From Actinocrinis sp046724665 (GTDB taxonomy: Bacteria; Actinomycetota; Actinomycetes; Streptomycetales; Catenulisporaceae), in NCBI GenBank assembly GCA_046724665.1, contig JBKOWZ010000071.1:1-13057 (forward strand): 13,057 nucleotides of DNA. The letters are read 5' to 3'. The notes under the pieces were generated by a model that worked only from the letters and a program-made list of their open reading frames with translations, had not been told where the DNA came from and did not search any database. Of this stretch, positions 5,527 through 12,748 are shown in pieces. How positions within the stretch are numbered: the first letter of the stretch is position 1; each line of letters begins with the position of its first letter. Position numbers and translations under genes: made by a program.

Positions 5527-7191
5527 GTGACCCCAGTCGAGCTGTCCGCCGCCGTGGTCGCCGCGCTCCAGGATGCCGTGGACGCCGGCGACCTCTCCGT
5601 TTCCGTGCCTTCCGCCGTCACGGTGGAGCGCCCGAAGAACCGGGAGCACGGCGACTACGCCACCAACATCGCGCTGCAACTCGCCCGGGCGGCCGGGAAG
5701 TCACCGCGCGAGGTGGCCGCGGTGCTTGCTTCGCGGTTGGCGGCGGCGCCGGGGATCAAGCAGGTCGAGATCGCCGGGCCGGGATTTCTGAACATCACGC
5801 TGGACGCCGCGGCGGCCGGGGAGCTGGCGCGCAGCATTGTGCTGGCCGGCGCGGCGTATGGGAGCGGGTCCCTGCTGTCGGGGCAGAACATCAATCTCGA
5901 GTTCGTGTCCGCGAATCCGACGGGACCGATTCATATCGGCGGAGTGCGGTGGGCGGCGGTCGGTGACGCGCTCGCGCGGATTCTGCGGGCTTCGGGCGCC
6001 CGGGTTGTCACCGAGTACTACATCAACGACGCGGGCGTGCAGATCGACCGGTTCGCCGAGTCGCTGCTCGCCGGCGCCAACGGCAAGCCGGTGCCCGAGG
6101 ACGGGTACGTCGGCGCGTACATGAGCGACCTCGCCGCGCAGGTCGTCGCACGGCGGCCGGGGCTGTTGTCGCTGGCCGTGGACGAGCAGCTGCCGGTGTT
6201 CCGGGACTTGGGGCTCGAGCTGATGCTCGAGCAGATCAAGCAGTCGATGGAGGACTTCGGCACGCACTTCGACGTCTGGTTCTCCGAGCGGTCGCTGTAC
6301 GACGGCGGTGCCGTCGAGCGGGCGCTTGAGCGGCTGCGGGCGCAGGGGCACGTCTTCGAGCGGGACGGCGCGGTCTGGCTGCGGACCACCGACTTCGGCG
6401 ACGACAAGGACCGGGTGCTGATCAAGGCGGACGGCGAGACGACCTACTTCGCGTCCGACACCGCTTACTACGTCAACAAGCGGGACCGGGGCTTCTCGCC
6501 GCTCATCTACCTGCTCGGCGCCGACCACCACGGGTACATCGGGCGGCTCAAGACCATCGCGGCCTGCGCGGGCGACGACGTGGACCGGGACATCGAGGTC
6601 CAGATCGGCCAGTTCGTCAAGATGCTCAAGGACGGCCAGGAAGTCCGGATGTCCAAGCGGGCCGGCAACATCATCACCATCGATGATGTCGTCGAGTGGG
6701 TCGGGGTGGACGCGGCGCGGTACGCGCTGACGCGGCAGTCCACGGACTCCAACATCACGCTGGACATCGATGTACTGACCAGTAAGACGAACGACAATCC
6801 GGTCTTCTACGTGCAGTACGCGCACGCCCGGATGTCGTCGGTGCGGCGGAACGCGGCTGAGCTGGGGATCGAGCGGGGTTCGGCGGACGAGTTCGACCCG
6901 GGGCTGCTCGTGCACGAGCGGGAGTCGGAGCTGCTCGGCGTGCTCGGCGAGTTCCCCCGGGTGGTGGCGAGCGCGGCGGAGCTGCGGGAGGTGCACCGGA
7001 TCGCCCGGTACCTCGAGGATGTCGCGACCGCTTACCACAAGTTCTACGACGAGTGCCGGATCCTGCCGAGTGAGCGGTATCCGGTACCGGCGGAGCTGAC
7101 CCGGGCCCGGATGTGGCTGGCCGAGGCCGCGCAGACGGTGGTGGCGAACGGGCTGGAGCTGCTGGGGGTTTCGGCGCCGGAGCGGATGTGA
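5527..7191 (+). CDS. argS: Arginyl-tRNA synthetase
   Basis: This 554-residue class I synthetase attaches arginine to tRNA-Arg in the cytoplasm. Residues 1-95 form the N-terminal Arg-tRNA synthetase domain (tRNA D-loop recognition), which contains ERPKNREHGDYATNIAL. The catalytic Rossmann domain follows with ANPTGPIHIGG (129-139), the HIGH-equivalent. The second signature, VRMSKRAGN (373-381), is the KMSKS equivalent. The conserved YYINDAGVQ is at 164-172. Residues from about 425 form the DALR anticodon-binding bundle, ending in NGLELLGVSAPERM as usual. The Gly in HIGG is normal for actinobacterial ArgS as far as I recall. Length is typical. The start is GTG, preceded by a -10 box rather than a ribosome binding site. 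The substrate tRNA-Arg(CCG) lies upstream. A 132-bp gap separates it from lysA. Confidence 0.97.
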   Translation: MTPVELSAAVVAALQDAVDAGDLSVSVPSAVTVERPKNREHGDYATNIALQLARAAGKSPREVAAVLASRLAAAPGIKQVEIAGPGFLNITLDAAAAGELARSIVLAGAAYGSGSLLSGQNINLEFVSANPTGPIHIGGVRWAAVGDALARILRASGARVVTEYYINDAGVQIDRFAESLLAGANGKPVPEDGYVGAYMSDLAAQVVARRPGLLSLAVDEQLPVFRDLGLELMLEQIKQSMEDFGTHFDVWFSERSLYDGGAVERALERLRAQGHVFERDGAVWLRTTDFGDDKDRVLIKADGETTYFASDTAYYVNKRDRGFSPLIYLLGADHHGYIGRLKTIAACAGDDVDRDIEVQIGQFVKMLKDGQEVRMSKRAGNIITIDDVVEWVGVDAARYALTRQSTDSNITLDIDVLTSKTNDNPVFYVQYAHARMSSVRRNAAELGIERGSADEFDPGLLVHERESELLGVLGEFPRVVASAAELREVHRIARYLEDVATAYHKFYDECRILPSERYPVPAELTRARMWLAEAAQTVVANGLELLGVSAPERM

Positions 7192-7273
7192 GTGAGTGAG
7201 GATGCTCTCCTGTTCGTCGAGGATGGGATGGACGAGTGGGCGGGCGGCGTGCGGTGGGCGTTGTGCGGCGGGG

Positions 7274-7302
7274 GAGTAGTGGACCAGTGGCGAGTAGTGG
7301 AC
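7274..7302 (+). repeat. 18-bp period direct repeat upstream of lysA
   Basis: GAGTAGTGGAC occurs at 7274-7284 and 7292-7302 in the argS-lysA gap, ending 21 nt before the lysA ATG. It could be a regulatory half-site pair or chance repetition in a G-rich spacer. No clear promoter was found in the gap. Confidence 0.35.
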
Positions 7303-7323
7303 TGAGCTGAGGAAGAGACCGAG

Positions 7324-8727
7324 ATGAGCCGCGCTGCGCACCCGGCCGGGCCGCGATACGCCGATGTGTTGCCCGGCGGCGGGGTGCCCGCGCCGCCCGC
7401 CGACCTCAACGCACTTGAAACGAAGGTGTGGCCGTCGTCGCTGCATCGAGGGGCAGACGGGGCGATCAGGGTCGGCGGCGTTTCGGTCGGCGATTTGGTG
7501 GCCGAGCATGGGACGCCCGCTTATCTGATTGATGAGGCCGATTGGCGGACACGGGCACGCGCGTGGCTCGCCGCGTTCGGCGAATACGACCCGGCTGAGC
7601 CGCCGGTGCACTACGCCGGCAAGGCGTTTCTGTCCAAGGCGGTCGCGCGGTGGGCCGCCGAGGAGGGGCTGGGGTTGGACGTGTGCTCGGGCGGTGAGCT
7701 GGGGACCGCCCTGGCCGCCGGCTTTCCGGCGCATCGGCTGACGTTTCACGGCAACAACAAGTCGCGCGGCGAGCTGGTTCGGGCCCTCGACGCGGGGGTC
7801 GGGCGGATCGTGCTCGACTCGTTCGAAGAGATCGAGCGGCTCGCCCAGCTCGCGGCGCAGCGCGGGCAGCGGCCTCGGGTGATGGTGCGGGTGACCGTCG
7901 GGGTCGAGGCGCATACACACGAGTTCATCGCGACCGCGCATGAAGATCAGAAGTTCGGATTTTCGCTCAGCGGCGGCTCGGCGGCGGAGGCGGTACGGCA
8001 GGTACTGAAGCACGACTCGCTGGATCTGGTGGGGATCCACTCGCACATCGGGTCGCAGATCTTCGACACCTCGGGCTTCGAGGTCGCCGCGCACCGCGCG
8101 GTCGGGCTGCTTGCCTCTGTGCGCGACGAGCACGGGATCAAGCTGCCGGAGCTGGACCTCGGCGGCGGCTTCGGGATCGCTTATACAGGTGGGGACGATC
8201 CGGCGGACGCGTTCGACATCGTGGCTGCGCTCAAGGCGATCGTCGGACGCGAGTGCTTCGGGTACGGACTTCCCGTGCCGCGGCTGACAGTCGAGCCTGG
8301 ACGCGCCATCGCCGGGACGCCAGGCATCACGTTGTACGAGGTGGGGACGGTCAAGGCGCTGGACGGTCTGCGGACATACGTGTCCGTGGACGGCGGCATG
8401 AGCGACAATATCCGTACCGCGCTCTACGACGCGGTGTATACGTGTGCGCTCGCGTCACGCACCTCCGAGGCACCTGCGATGCTCGCTCGCATCGTCGGCA
8501 AGCACTGCGAGTCCGGCGACATCGTGGTCCGCGACACGTGGCTGCCCGCCGACGTCGCACCGGGCGACCTGATCGCCGTGGCGGCTACCGGGGCGTACTG
8601 CCGCTCGATGGCGTCCAATTACAACCACGCGCCGCGTCCGCCGGTAGTTTCGGTGCGCGACGGGGGCTCGCGGCTGCTGGTGCGGCGGGAGACGGAAGAG
8701 GACCTGCTGGTCCTGGACATGGGATAG
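7324..8727 (+). CDS. lysA: Diaminopimelate decarboxylase
   Basis: This 467-residue PLP-dependent fold-III (alanine racemase-type) decarboxylase converts meso-diaminopimelate to L-lysine, the last step of lysine synthesis. PLP lysine K100 lies in HYAGKAFL. HSHIGSQ (239-245) and GGGFG (280-284) contact the cofactor phosphate, and EPGR (324-327) follows. CESGD (395-399) supplies the catalytic Cys from the partner subunit, and MASNYN (429-434) is near the end. The N-terminal 45 residues (HPAGPRYADVLPGG...DLNALETKVWP) are the extension I associate with actinomycete LysA. ATG7324 has GAGG 11 nt upstream (7309-7312), a rather long spacing. Its product branch shares aspartate semialdehyde with the hom-thrC-thrB pathway downstream. 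Confidence 0.97.
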   Translation: MSRAAHPAGPRYADVLPGGGVPAPPADLNALETKVWPSSLHRGADGAIRVGGVSVGDLVAEHGTPAYLIDEADWRTRARAWLAAFGEYDPAEPPVHYAGKAFLSKAVARWAAEEGLGLDVCSGGELGTALAAGFPAHRLTFHGNNKSRGELVRALDAGVGRIVLDSFEEIERLAQLAAQRGQRPRVMVRVTVGVEAHTHEFIATAHEDQKFGFSLSGGSAAEAVRQVLKHDSLDLVGIHSHIGSQIFDTSGFEVAAHRAVGLLASVRDEHGIKLPELDLGGGFGIAYTGGDDPADAFDIVAALKAIVGRECFGYGLPVPRLTVEPGRAIAGTPGITLYEVGTVKALDGLRTYVSVDGGMSDNIRTALYDAVYTCALASRTSEAPAMLARIVGKHCESGDIVVRDTWLPADVAPGDLIAVAATGAYCRSMASNYNHAPRPPVVSVRDGGSRLLVRRETEEDLLVLDMG

Positions 8728-8858
8728 GCGGGAGCGGGGCGGCGAGGCGAGTCGTGCGGACGGGGCGTGAATGTCTCGGATATTGGACAGCGGATACCGG
8801 AAGACGGACTGAGCGGCGAGACTGGCCGGGCCGTTAGACACAGACGAGGTTGGTAAGC
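8728..8858. other. lysA-hom spacer
   Basis: The 131-bp spacer is GC-rich with a slightly AT-richer stretch near 8770-8800 (TTGGAC at 8783-8788 could be a -35). I could not place a matching -10. GAGG at 8846-8849 is the hom ribosome binding site. No leader peptide rich in Thr or Ile codons and no attenuator-like hairpin with a T-run is visible. Confidence 0.3.
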
Positions 8859-10154
8859 ATGAGCGAGCGTCCGGCTCTCAGGGTCGCGCTGCTGGGCTGC
8901 GGGGTCGTCGGCTCCGAGGTCGTCCGGCTCATGACGACCACCGCCGCCGACCTCGCCGCACGGATCGGCGCCCCGCTCGAGCTCGCCGGGATCGCGGTGC
9001 GCCGGCCGCATCGGGTGCGCGACCTGCCGGTCGATCCGGCGCTGTTCACCACCGACGCGCTGGAACTGGCGACCCGCCGGGACGTGGACGTCGTCATCGA
9101 GGTCATCGGCGGCATCGAACCCGCGCGCGCGCTCATCCTCGGCGCGTTGGAGAACGGCGCCAGCGTGGTGACCGCGAACAAGGCGCTGCTCGCCGAGGAC
9201 GGCGCGACGTTGCACGCCGCCGCCGAGAAACACGGCGGGGACCTCTATTACGAGGCCGCGGTGGCTGGAGCGATTCCGCTGCTGCGGCCGCTGCGCGAGT
9301 CGCTGGTCGGGGACAAGGTCAAGCGGGTGCTCGGCATCGTCAACGGGACCACCAATTTCATCCTCGACCGGATGGACAGCACCGGGGCGGGGTTCGCGGA
9401 CGCGCTGGACGAGGCTACGGCGCTGGGATACGCGGAAGCGGACCCGACCGCGGACATCGAGGGGTTCGACGCGGCGGCGAAGGCGGCGATCCTGGCGGGG
9501 CTGGCCTTCCATACGAAGGTGACCGCCGCGGACGTCTATCGGGAGGGCATCACCGAGGTCACCGCCGCCGACGTCGCCTCGGCGCGCGAGCTGGGCTCGG
9601 TGGTCAAGCTGCTGGCCATCTGCGAGCTGGACCCGGTGCGCGAGTCGGTCACCGCGCGCGTGCACCCGGCGATGATTCCGCGCTCACACCCGCTGGCCGG
9701 GGTGCGCGAGGCGTATAACGCGGTGTTCGTGGAGTCCGAGGCCGCGGGTCAGCTGATGTTCTACGGCCCGGGGGCCGGCGGGCCGCCGACCGCGAGCGCG
9801 GTGCTCGGGGACCTGGTGGCGGTGTGCCGCAACAAGGTGAACGGCGGGCGGGCGCCGTCCGTCACGTCGTACGCCGACCTGCGCGTGGGGTCGATGGGCG
9901 AGGCGCGCACCCGGTACCACATCTCGCTCGACGTGGACGACAAGGCCGGTGTGCTCGCCCAGGTGGCGCTCGTCTTCGCCGACCACGAGGTGTCGATTCA
10001 GACCGTGCGCCAGTCCGGCCGGGGGGACGACGCGCGGCTCGTCGTCTCGACGCACGCGGCCACCGACGCCGCGCTCGCCGCCACGGTCGAGAGCCTGCGG
10101 GCCCTGGACACCGTGCGCGACGTGATGTCCGTGATGCGGGTCGAGGGCGATTAG
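8859..10154 (+). CDS. hom: Homoserine dehydrogenase
   Basis: This 431-residue enzyme reduces L-aspartate 4-semialdehyde to L-homoserine with NAD(P)H, committing carbon to threonine and methionine. An N-terminal Rossmann domain has the nucleotide-binding motif GCGVVGSEV (13-21) and TANKALLA (105-112, K108). The catalytic/dimerisation region has VNGTTNFIL (161-169) and ADIEGFDAAAKAAILA (198-213) with probable catalytic D204 and K208. A C-terminal ACT domain (about 353-431, YHISLDVDDKAGVLAQVA) marks the monofunctional, threonine-feedback-inhibited type. It is not fused to aspartokinase. ATG8859 is preferred over in-frame TTG8850 because GAGG lies 9 nt upstream of the ATG and homologues start MSE/MMR-RPxLRVALLG. 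The 42-bp gap to thrC suggests an operon. Confidence 0.97.
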   Translation: MSERPALRVALLGCGVVGSEVVRLMTTTAADLAARIGAPLELAGIAVRRPHRVRDLPVDPALFTTDALELATRRDVDVVIEVIGGIEPARALILGALENGASVVTANKALLAEDGATLHAAAEKHGGDLYYEAAVAGAIPLLRPLRESLVGDKVKRVLGIVNGTTNFILDRMDSTGAGFADALDEATALGYAEADPTADIEGFDAAAKAAILAGLAFHTKVTAADVYREGITEVTAADVASARELGSVVKLLAICELDPVRESVTARVHPAMIPRSHPLAGVREAYNAVFVESEAAGQLMFYGPGAGGPPTASAVLGDLVAVCRNKVNGGRAPSVTSYADLRVGSMGEARTRYHISLDVDDKAGVLAQVALVFADHEVSIQTVRQSGRGDDARLVVSTHAATDAALAATVESLRALDTVRDVMSVMRVEGD

Positions 10155-10199
10155 GGCGAGAAGCCGAGGCCGAAGAGGCGGTAGGAGTCAGGAGTCGTG

Positions 10200-11279
10200 A
10201 TGATGGAGACCGTGGCACGCTCGCGCGGGGGCTGGCGCGGCGTCATCGAGGAGTATCGCGAGTGGCTTCCGGTGGGCGCCGCGACGCCGGTCGTCAGCAT
10301 CGGCGAGGGCGGTACGCCGCTGGTGCGCGCCAACGTGGTGTCCGAGCTGACCGGCTGCGAGGTCCACCTCAAGGTCGAGGGCATGAACCCGACCGGCTCG
10401 TTCAAGGACCGCGGCATGACCGTGGCGATCTCCAAGGCCGCCGAGGAGGGCGCGGAGGCCGTCATCTGCGCGTCTACCGGGAACACCAGCGCTTCGGCCG
10501 CCGCCTACGCCGTACGCGCGGGCATGGTCTGCGCGGTGCTGATCCCGGACGGCAAGATCGCGCTGGGCAAGATGAGCCAGGCGCTCGCGCACGGCGCGCG
10601 GATCCTCCAGGTGGCGGGCAACTTCGACGACTGCCTGCGGCTGGCGCGCGACCTGGCCGAGAACTATCCGGTCGCGCTGGTGAACTCGGTGAACCCGGCG
10701 CGGCTGGCCGGCCAGATGACCGCCGCGTTCGAGATTGTCGATGCCCTCGGCGACGCGCCGGACGTGCACGTTCTGCCGGTCGGCAACGCCGGGAACATCT
10801 CGGCCTACTGGATGGGCTATTCGGAGTACGAGAAGGCCGGACTGACGACGCACCGCCCGCGGATGTACGGCTTCCAGGCGGCCGGTGCGGCGCCGATCGT
10901 CGGCGGGGCTCCGGTGGCCAGCCCGCAGACCGTCGCCACCGCGATCCGGATCGGCAACCCGGCGTCCTGGGACCTCGCGATCGCCGCGCGCGACGAATCC
11001 GGCGGCCTGATCGAGGCGGTGACGGACCGCCAGATCCTCGCCGCGTACCGGCTGCTGGCCTCGCGCGAGGGCGTCTTCGTCGAGCCGGCCAGCGCGGCGG
11101 GGGTGGCCGGACTACTCCAGTTGGCCGAGCAGGGCAGGCTGACGCGCGGGCAGCGGATCACCGTGACCGTGACGGGCAACGGTCTGAAGGACCCGGACTG
11201 GGCGATCAACGGCGCGCCGACGCCGCCGAAGATCCCGGTTGACGCCGCGGCCGCGGCCGGCGTCCTCGGGCTCGGGTGA
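10200..11279 (+). CDS. thrC: Threonine synthase
   Basis: This PLP-dependent fold-II enzyme converts O-phospho-L-homoserine to L-threonine and phosphate. It has 359 residues from ATG10200. The PLP lysine is in NPTGSFKDRG, about residue 69. ASTGNTSASAAAYA follows, GNAGN (about 195-199) binds the PLP phosphate, and VTGNGLKDP is near the C-terminus. It belongs to the shorter class of about 350 residues used by actinobacteria and bacilli. The start is ambiguous: GTG10197, ATG10200 and ATG10203 are consecutive codons, and a tandem AGGAGTC-AGGAGTC places GGAG at 10184-10187 and 10191-10194. The nearer GGAG is 5 nt from ATG10200 and 8 nt from ATG10203. Its stop overlaps the thrB GTG. Confidence 0.97.
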   Translation: MMETVARSRGGWRGVIEEYREWLPVGAATPVVSIGEGGTPLVRANVVSELTGCEVHLKVEGMNPTGSFKDRGMTVAISKAAEEGAEAVICASTGNTSASAAAYAVRAGMVCAVLIPDGKIALGKMSQALAHGARILQVAGNFDDCLRLARDLAENYPVALVNSVNPARLAGQMTAAFEIVDALGDAPDVHVLPVGNAGNISAYWMGYSEYEKAGLTTHRPRMYGFQAAGAAPIVGGAPVASPQTVATAIRIGNPASWDLAIAARDESGGLIEAVTDRQILAAYRLLASREGVFVEPASAAGVAGLLQLAEQGRLTRGQRITVTVTGNGLKDPDWAINGAPTPPKIPVDAAAAAGVLGLG

Positions 11280-12337
11280 GCCGCTTGACCCAGCCTGAGC
11301 CCGACGTTCGCGCGGCGGCCGCCGCGCCGCCGCGGTTCCGGGCCGGACCGGTCACCGTCCGGCCGCCGGCCACCAGCGCCAACCTCGGCCCGGGCTTCGA
11401 CTGCCTCGGGCTCGCGCTGGAACTGCGCGACGAGGTCCTCGTCGAGGCGCTGGACGAATCCGGCCTGCACGTGGAGGTCGTCGGCGAGGGCGCGGGCGAG
11501 GTCCCGCTGGACGAGCGGCACCTGCTCGTGCGCTCGCTGCGCGCGGGTTTCGCCGCGCTCGGCGGGCAGCCGGCCGGGCTGCGCGTGCACTGCCGCAACC
11601 GGATTCCGCACGGCCGCGGGCTCGGCTCCTCCTCCGCGGCGATCTGCGCCGGACTGGTGGCCGCGCGCGACCTGGCCGAGGACGGCGCGTCAGTGCTCGA
11701 CGACGAGCTGCTGCTCGACCTGGCGACGCGGATCGAGGGCCACCCGGACAACGTCGCGCCCGCGCTGCGCGGGGGACTTACCGTCGCCTGGACGCAGGAC
11801 CCTGAGGACGAGCGACACGCCGACGGTAAGCCCGGCGAATCGGGCGCACAGAATTCACCGAATTCTCAGGCCGGCGCCCCGCGCGCCTTCGCGCAGCGGC
11901 TGACACCCGATCCGGACATCTCAGCGGTCGTCTTCATCCCGCCGAACCGGCTGGCCACCGAGGTCGCCCGCGGCCTGCTCCCTACGCAGGTCCCGCACCG
12001 CGACGCGGCCGCGAACGCCGGCCGTGCCGCATTGCTCACGGCCGCCATGACGGCCCCCGGGTTAACGCACCATCAGCGGGCCGAGCTATTACACGCCGCG
12101 ACGCGTGACCGATTGCACCAGGATTACCGCGCCCCCGCGATGCCTGACAGCGCGGCTCTGATCAGCCGGCTGCGCGCGGACGGTTTCGCCGCCGCGGTCT
12201 CCGGCGCCGGCCCGAGCGTGCTGGTGCTGACCGTCGGCCCCGGCTGGCCGCGCAAGGCAGCCGCGTACGCGCCTACGGGGTGGGACGTCACGGTGCTGAC
12301 CGTCGCCGCCACGGGAGTCGCGACCAGCGTGAAGTAG
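11276..12337 (+). CDS. thrB: Homoserine kinase
   Basis: This 353-residue GHMP-family kinase phosphorylates homoserine with ATP, feeding ThrC. GHMP motif 1 is PATSANLGPGFDCLGLAL (31-48), motif 2 is PHGRGLGSSSAAICAG (111-126, phosphate-binding loop), EGHPDNV is at 154-160, and motif 3 is SGAGPSVLVL (309-318). The start is GTG inside GTGA, overlapping the thrC stop, so the two are coupled. It is longer than the Streptomyces-type protein of about 305 residues. There is a hydrophilic insert at about 175-200 (DPEDERHADGKPGESG then AQNSPNSQAG) between the EGHPDNV region and the following strand, plus an N-terminal extension of about 20 residues. Two TTA leucine codons (12062-12064 and 12089-12091) and a CTA occur in the C-terminal half. 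Catalytic motifs are intact, so function is expected. Confidence 0.96.
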   Translation: MSRLTQPEPDVRAAAAAPPRFRAGPVTVRPPATSANLGPGFDCLGLALELRDEVLVEALDESGLHVEVVGEGAGEVPLDERHLLVRSLRAGFAALGGQPAGLRVHCRNRIPHGRGLGSSSAAICAGLVAARDLAEDGASVLDDELLLDLATRIEGHPDNVAPALRGGLTVAWTQDPEDERHADGKPGESGAQNSPNSQAGAPRAFAQRLTPDPDISAVVFIPPNRLATEVARGLLPTQVPHRDAAANAGRAALLTAAMTAPGLTHHQRAELLHAATRDRLHQDYRAPAMPDSAALISRLRADGFAAAVSGAGPSVLVLTVGPGWPRKAAAYAPTGWDVTVLTVAATGVATSVK

Positions 12338-12402
12338 CCCGGCCGGACCGACACGCCATGATCTCGCCGAAGGTGGGGAATGCCACAATGGCTCAAGAGT
12401 GT

Positions 12403-12408
12403 TAATCT
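12403..12408 (+). promoter_or_regulatory. Probable rho -10 box
   Basis: TAATCT fits TANNNT and lies in the AT-richest part of the gap, giving a predicted start near 12415. The -35 position (about 12379-12385) has no consensus match. Confidence 0.4.
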
Positions 12409-12431
12409 CGTAACCGCACCCGTTGTACGCG

Positions 12432-12491
12432 ATGGCCCGGCGACCCACTCGGGCGCCGACAGCGCGGCCACGGACAGTGCTCCCCACCTGA
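12432..12491 (+). CDS. Possible 19-residue Arg/Pro-rich leader ORF of rho
   Basis: ATG12432 opens a short frame encoding MARRPTRAPTARPRTVLPT and a TGA stop. It has five Arg in 19 residues, four of them CGG codons, and four Pro. It begins about 17 nt after the predicted rho transcription start. No Shine-Dalgarno is visible. If translated, it could couple ribosome passage to Rho-dependent termination in the leader. Composition alone could produce such a frame in this GC-rich DNA, so support is weak. Confidence 0.2.
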   Translation: MARRPTRAPTARPRTVLPT

Positions 12492-12677
12492 CGGACCACG
12501 TCGCGCATCCCCCTCAGGGATTTCCCATCCTGTGTGCGCATGCAGGCGGTAGTCCGGACGGCCCCCCCTTTTCAGGCGTATTCATGCACGCCGCCGGACG
12601 CGATGGCGACCACCGTAGTCCGGAAGTGAAACCCCGCCCCAGCGGTCGTCGCGGTGCAGATCGACACCGCCCGCCGG

Positions 12678-12723
12678 ACCGGGGCACGACCGGTCGCCGT
12701 ACCGGGGCACGACCCGGCGACGG
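12678..12723 (+). repeat. 23-nt tandem repeat before rho
   Basis: Two copies (12678-12700 and 12701-12723) share the first 14 bases ACCGGGGCACGACC and 19 of 23 positions overall. CCGGT (12690-12694) and ACCGG (12701-12705) can pair across the junction. The repeat ends about 12 nt before the rho ribosome binding site. Confidence 0.6.
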
Positions 12724-12748
12724 CGCCCGCTCCAGGGAAGGACCCTTC

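Larger units (their letters stand above)
12338..12748. promoter_or_regulatory. thrB-rho intergenic region and rho 5' leader
   Basis: This 411-bp stretch has no conventional gene. It begins GC-rich, then holds an AT-richer segment (about 12358-12430) with the probable rho promoter, a possible small leader ORF (12432-12491), a repeated GTAGTCCGGA (12549-12558 and 12615-12624), and a 23-nt-period tandem repeat just before the rho ribosome binding site. A leader of about 330 nt agrees with the long rho leaders known in other bacteria, where Rho limits its own synthesis. Whether that occurs here is inference. Confidence 0.6.

Noticed and set aside
5932..5943. HIGG instead of HIGH in ArgS as a possible loss of function
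   Set aside because: As I recall this variant is normal in actinobacterial ArgS, and all other signatures are intact.
5701..8133. An 810-codon open frame on the minus strand across argS and lysA
   Set aside because: It is antisense to two well-supported enzymes, has Arg/Pro/His-rich composition without domains, and is explained by codon bias in high-GC DNA.
8728..8858. Threonine attenuator or leader peptide before hom
   Set aside because: No short ORF rich in Thr/Ile codons and no hairpin with T-run is present.
8619..9665. A 348-codon minus-strand frame over hom
   Set aside because: Antisense to the conserved Hom coding sequence with no recognisable domain.
9824..11242. A 472-codon + strand frame overlapping hom and thrC
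   Set aside because: It is out of frame with both genes, consists of Arg/Gly-rich low complexity, and has no motifs.
12358..12405. 15-codon ORF beginning MISPKVGNATMAQEC before rho
   Set aside because: It lies upstream of or across the predicted rho -10 box, so it would only be on read-through RNA, and it has no ribosome binding site.
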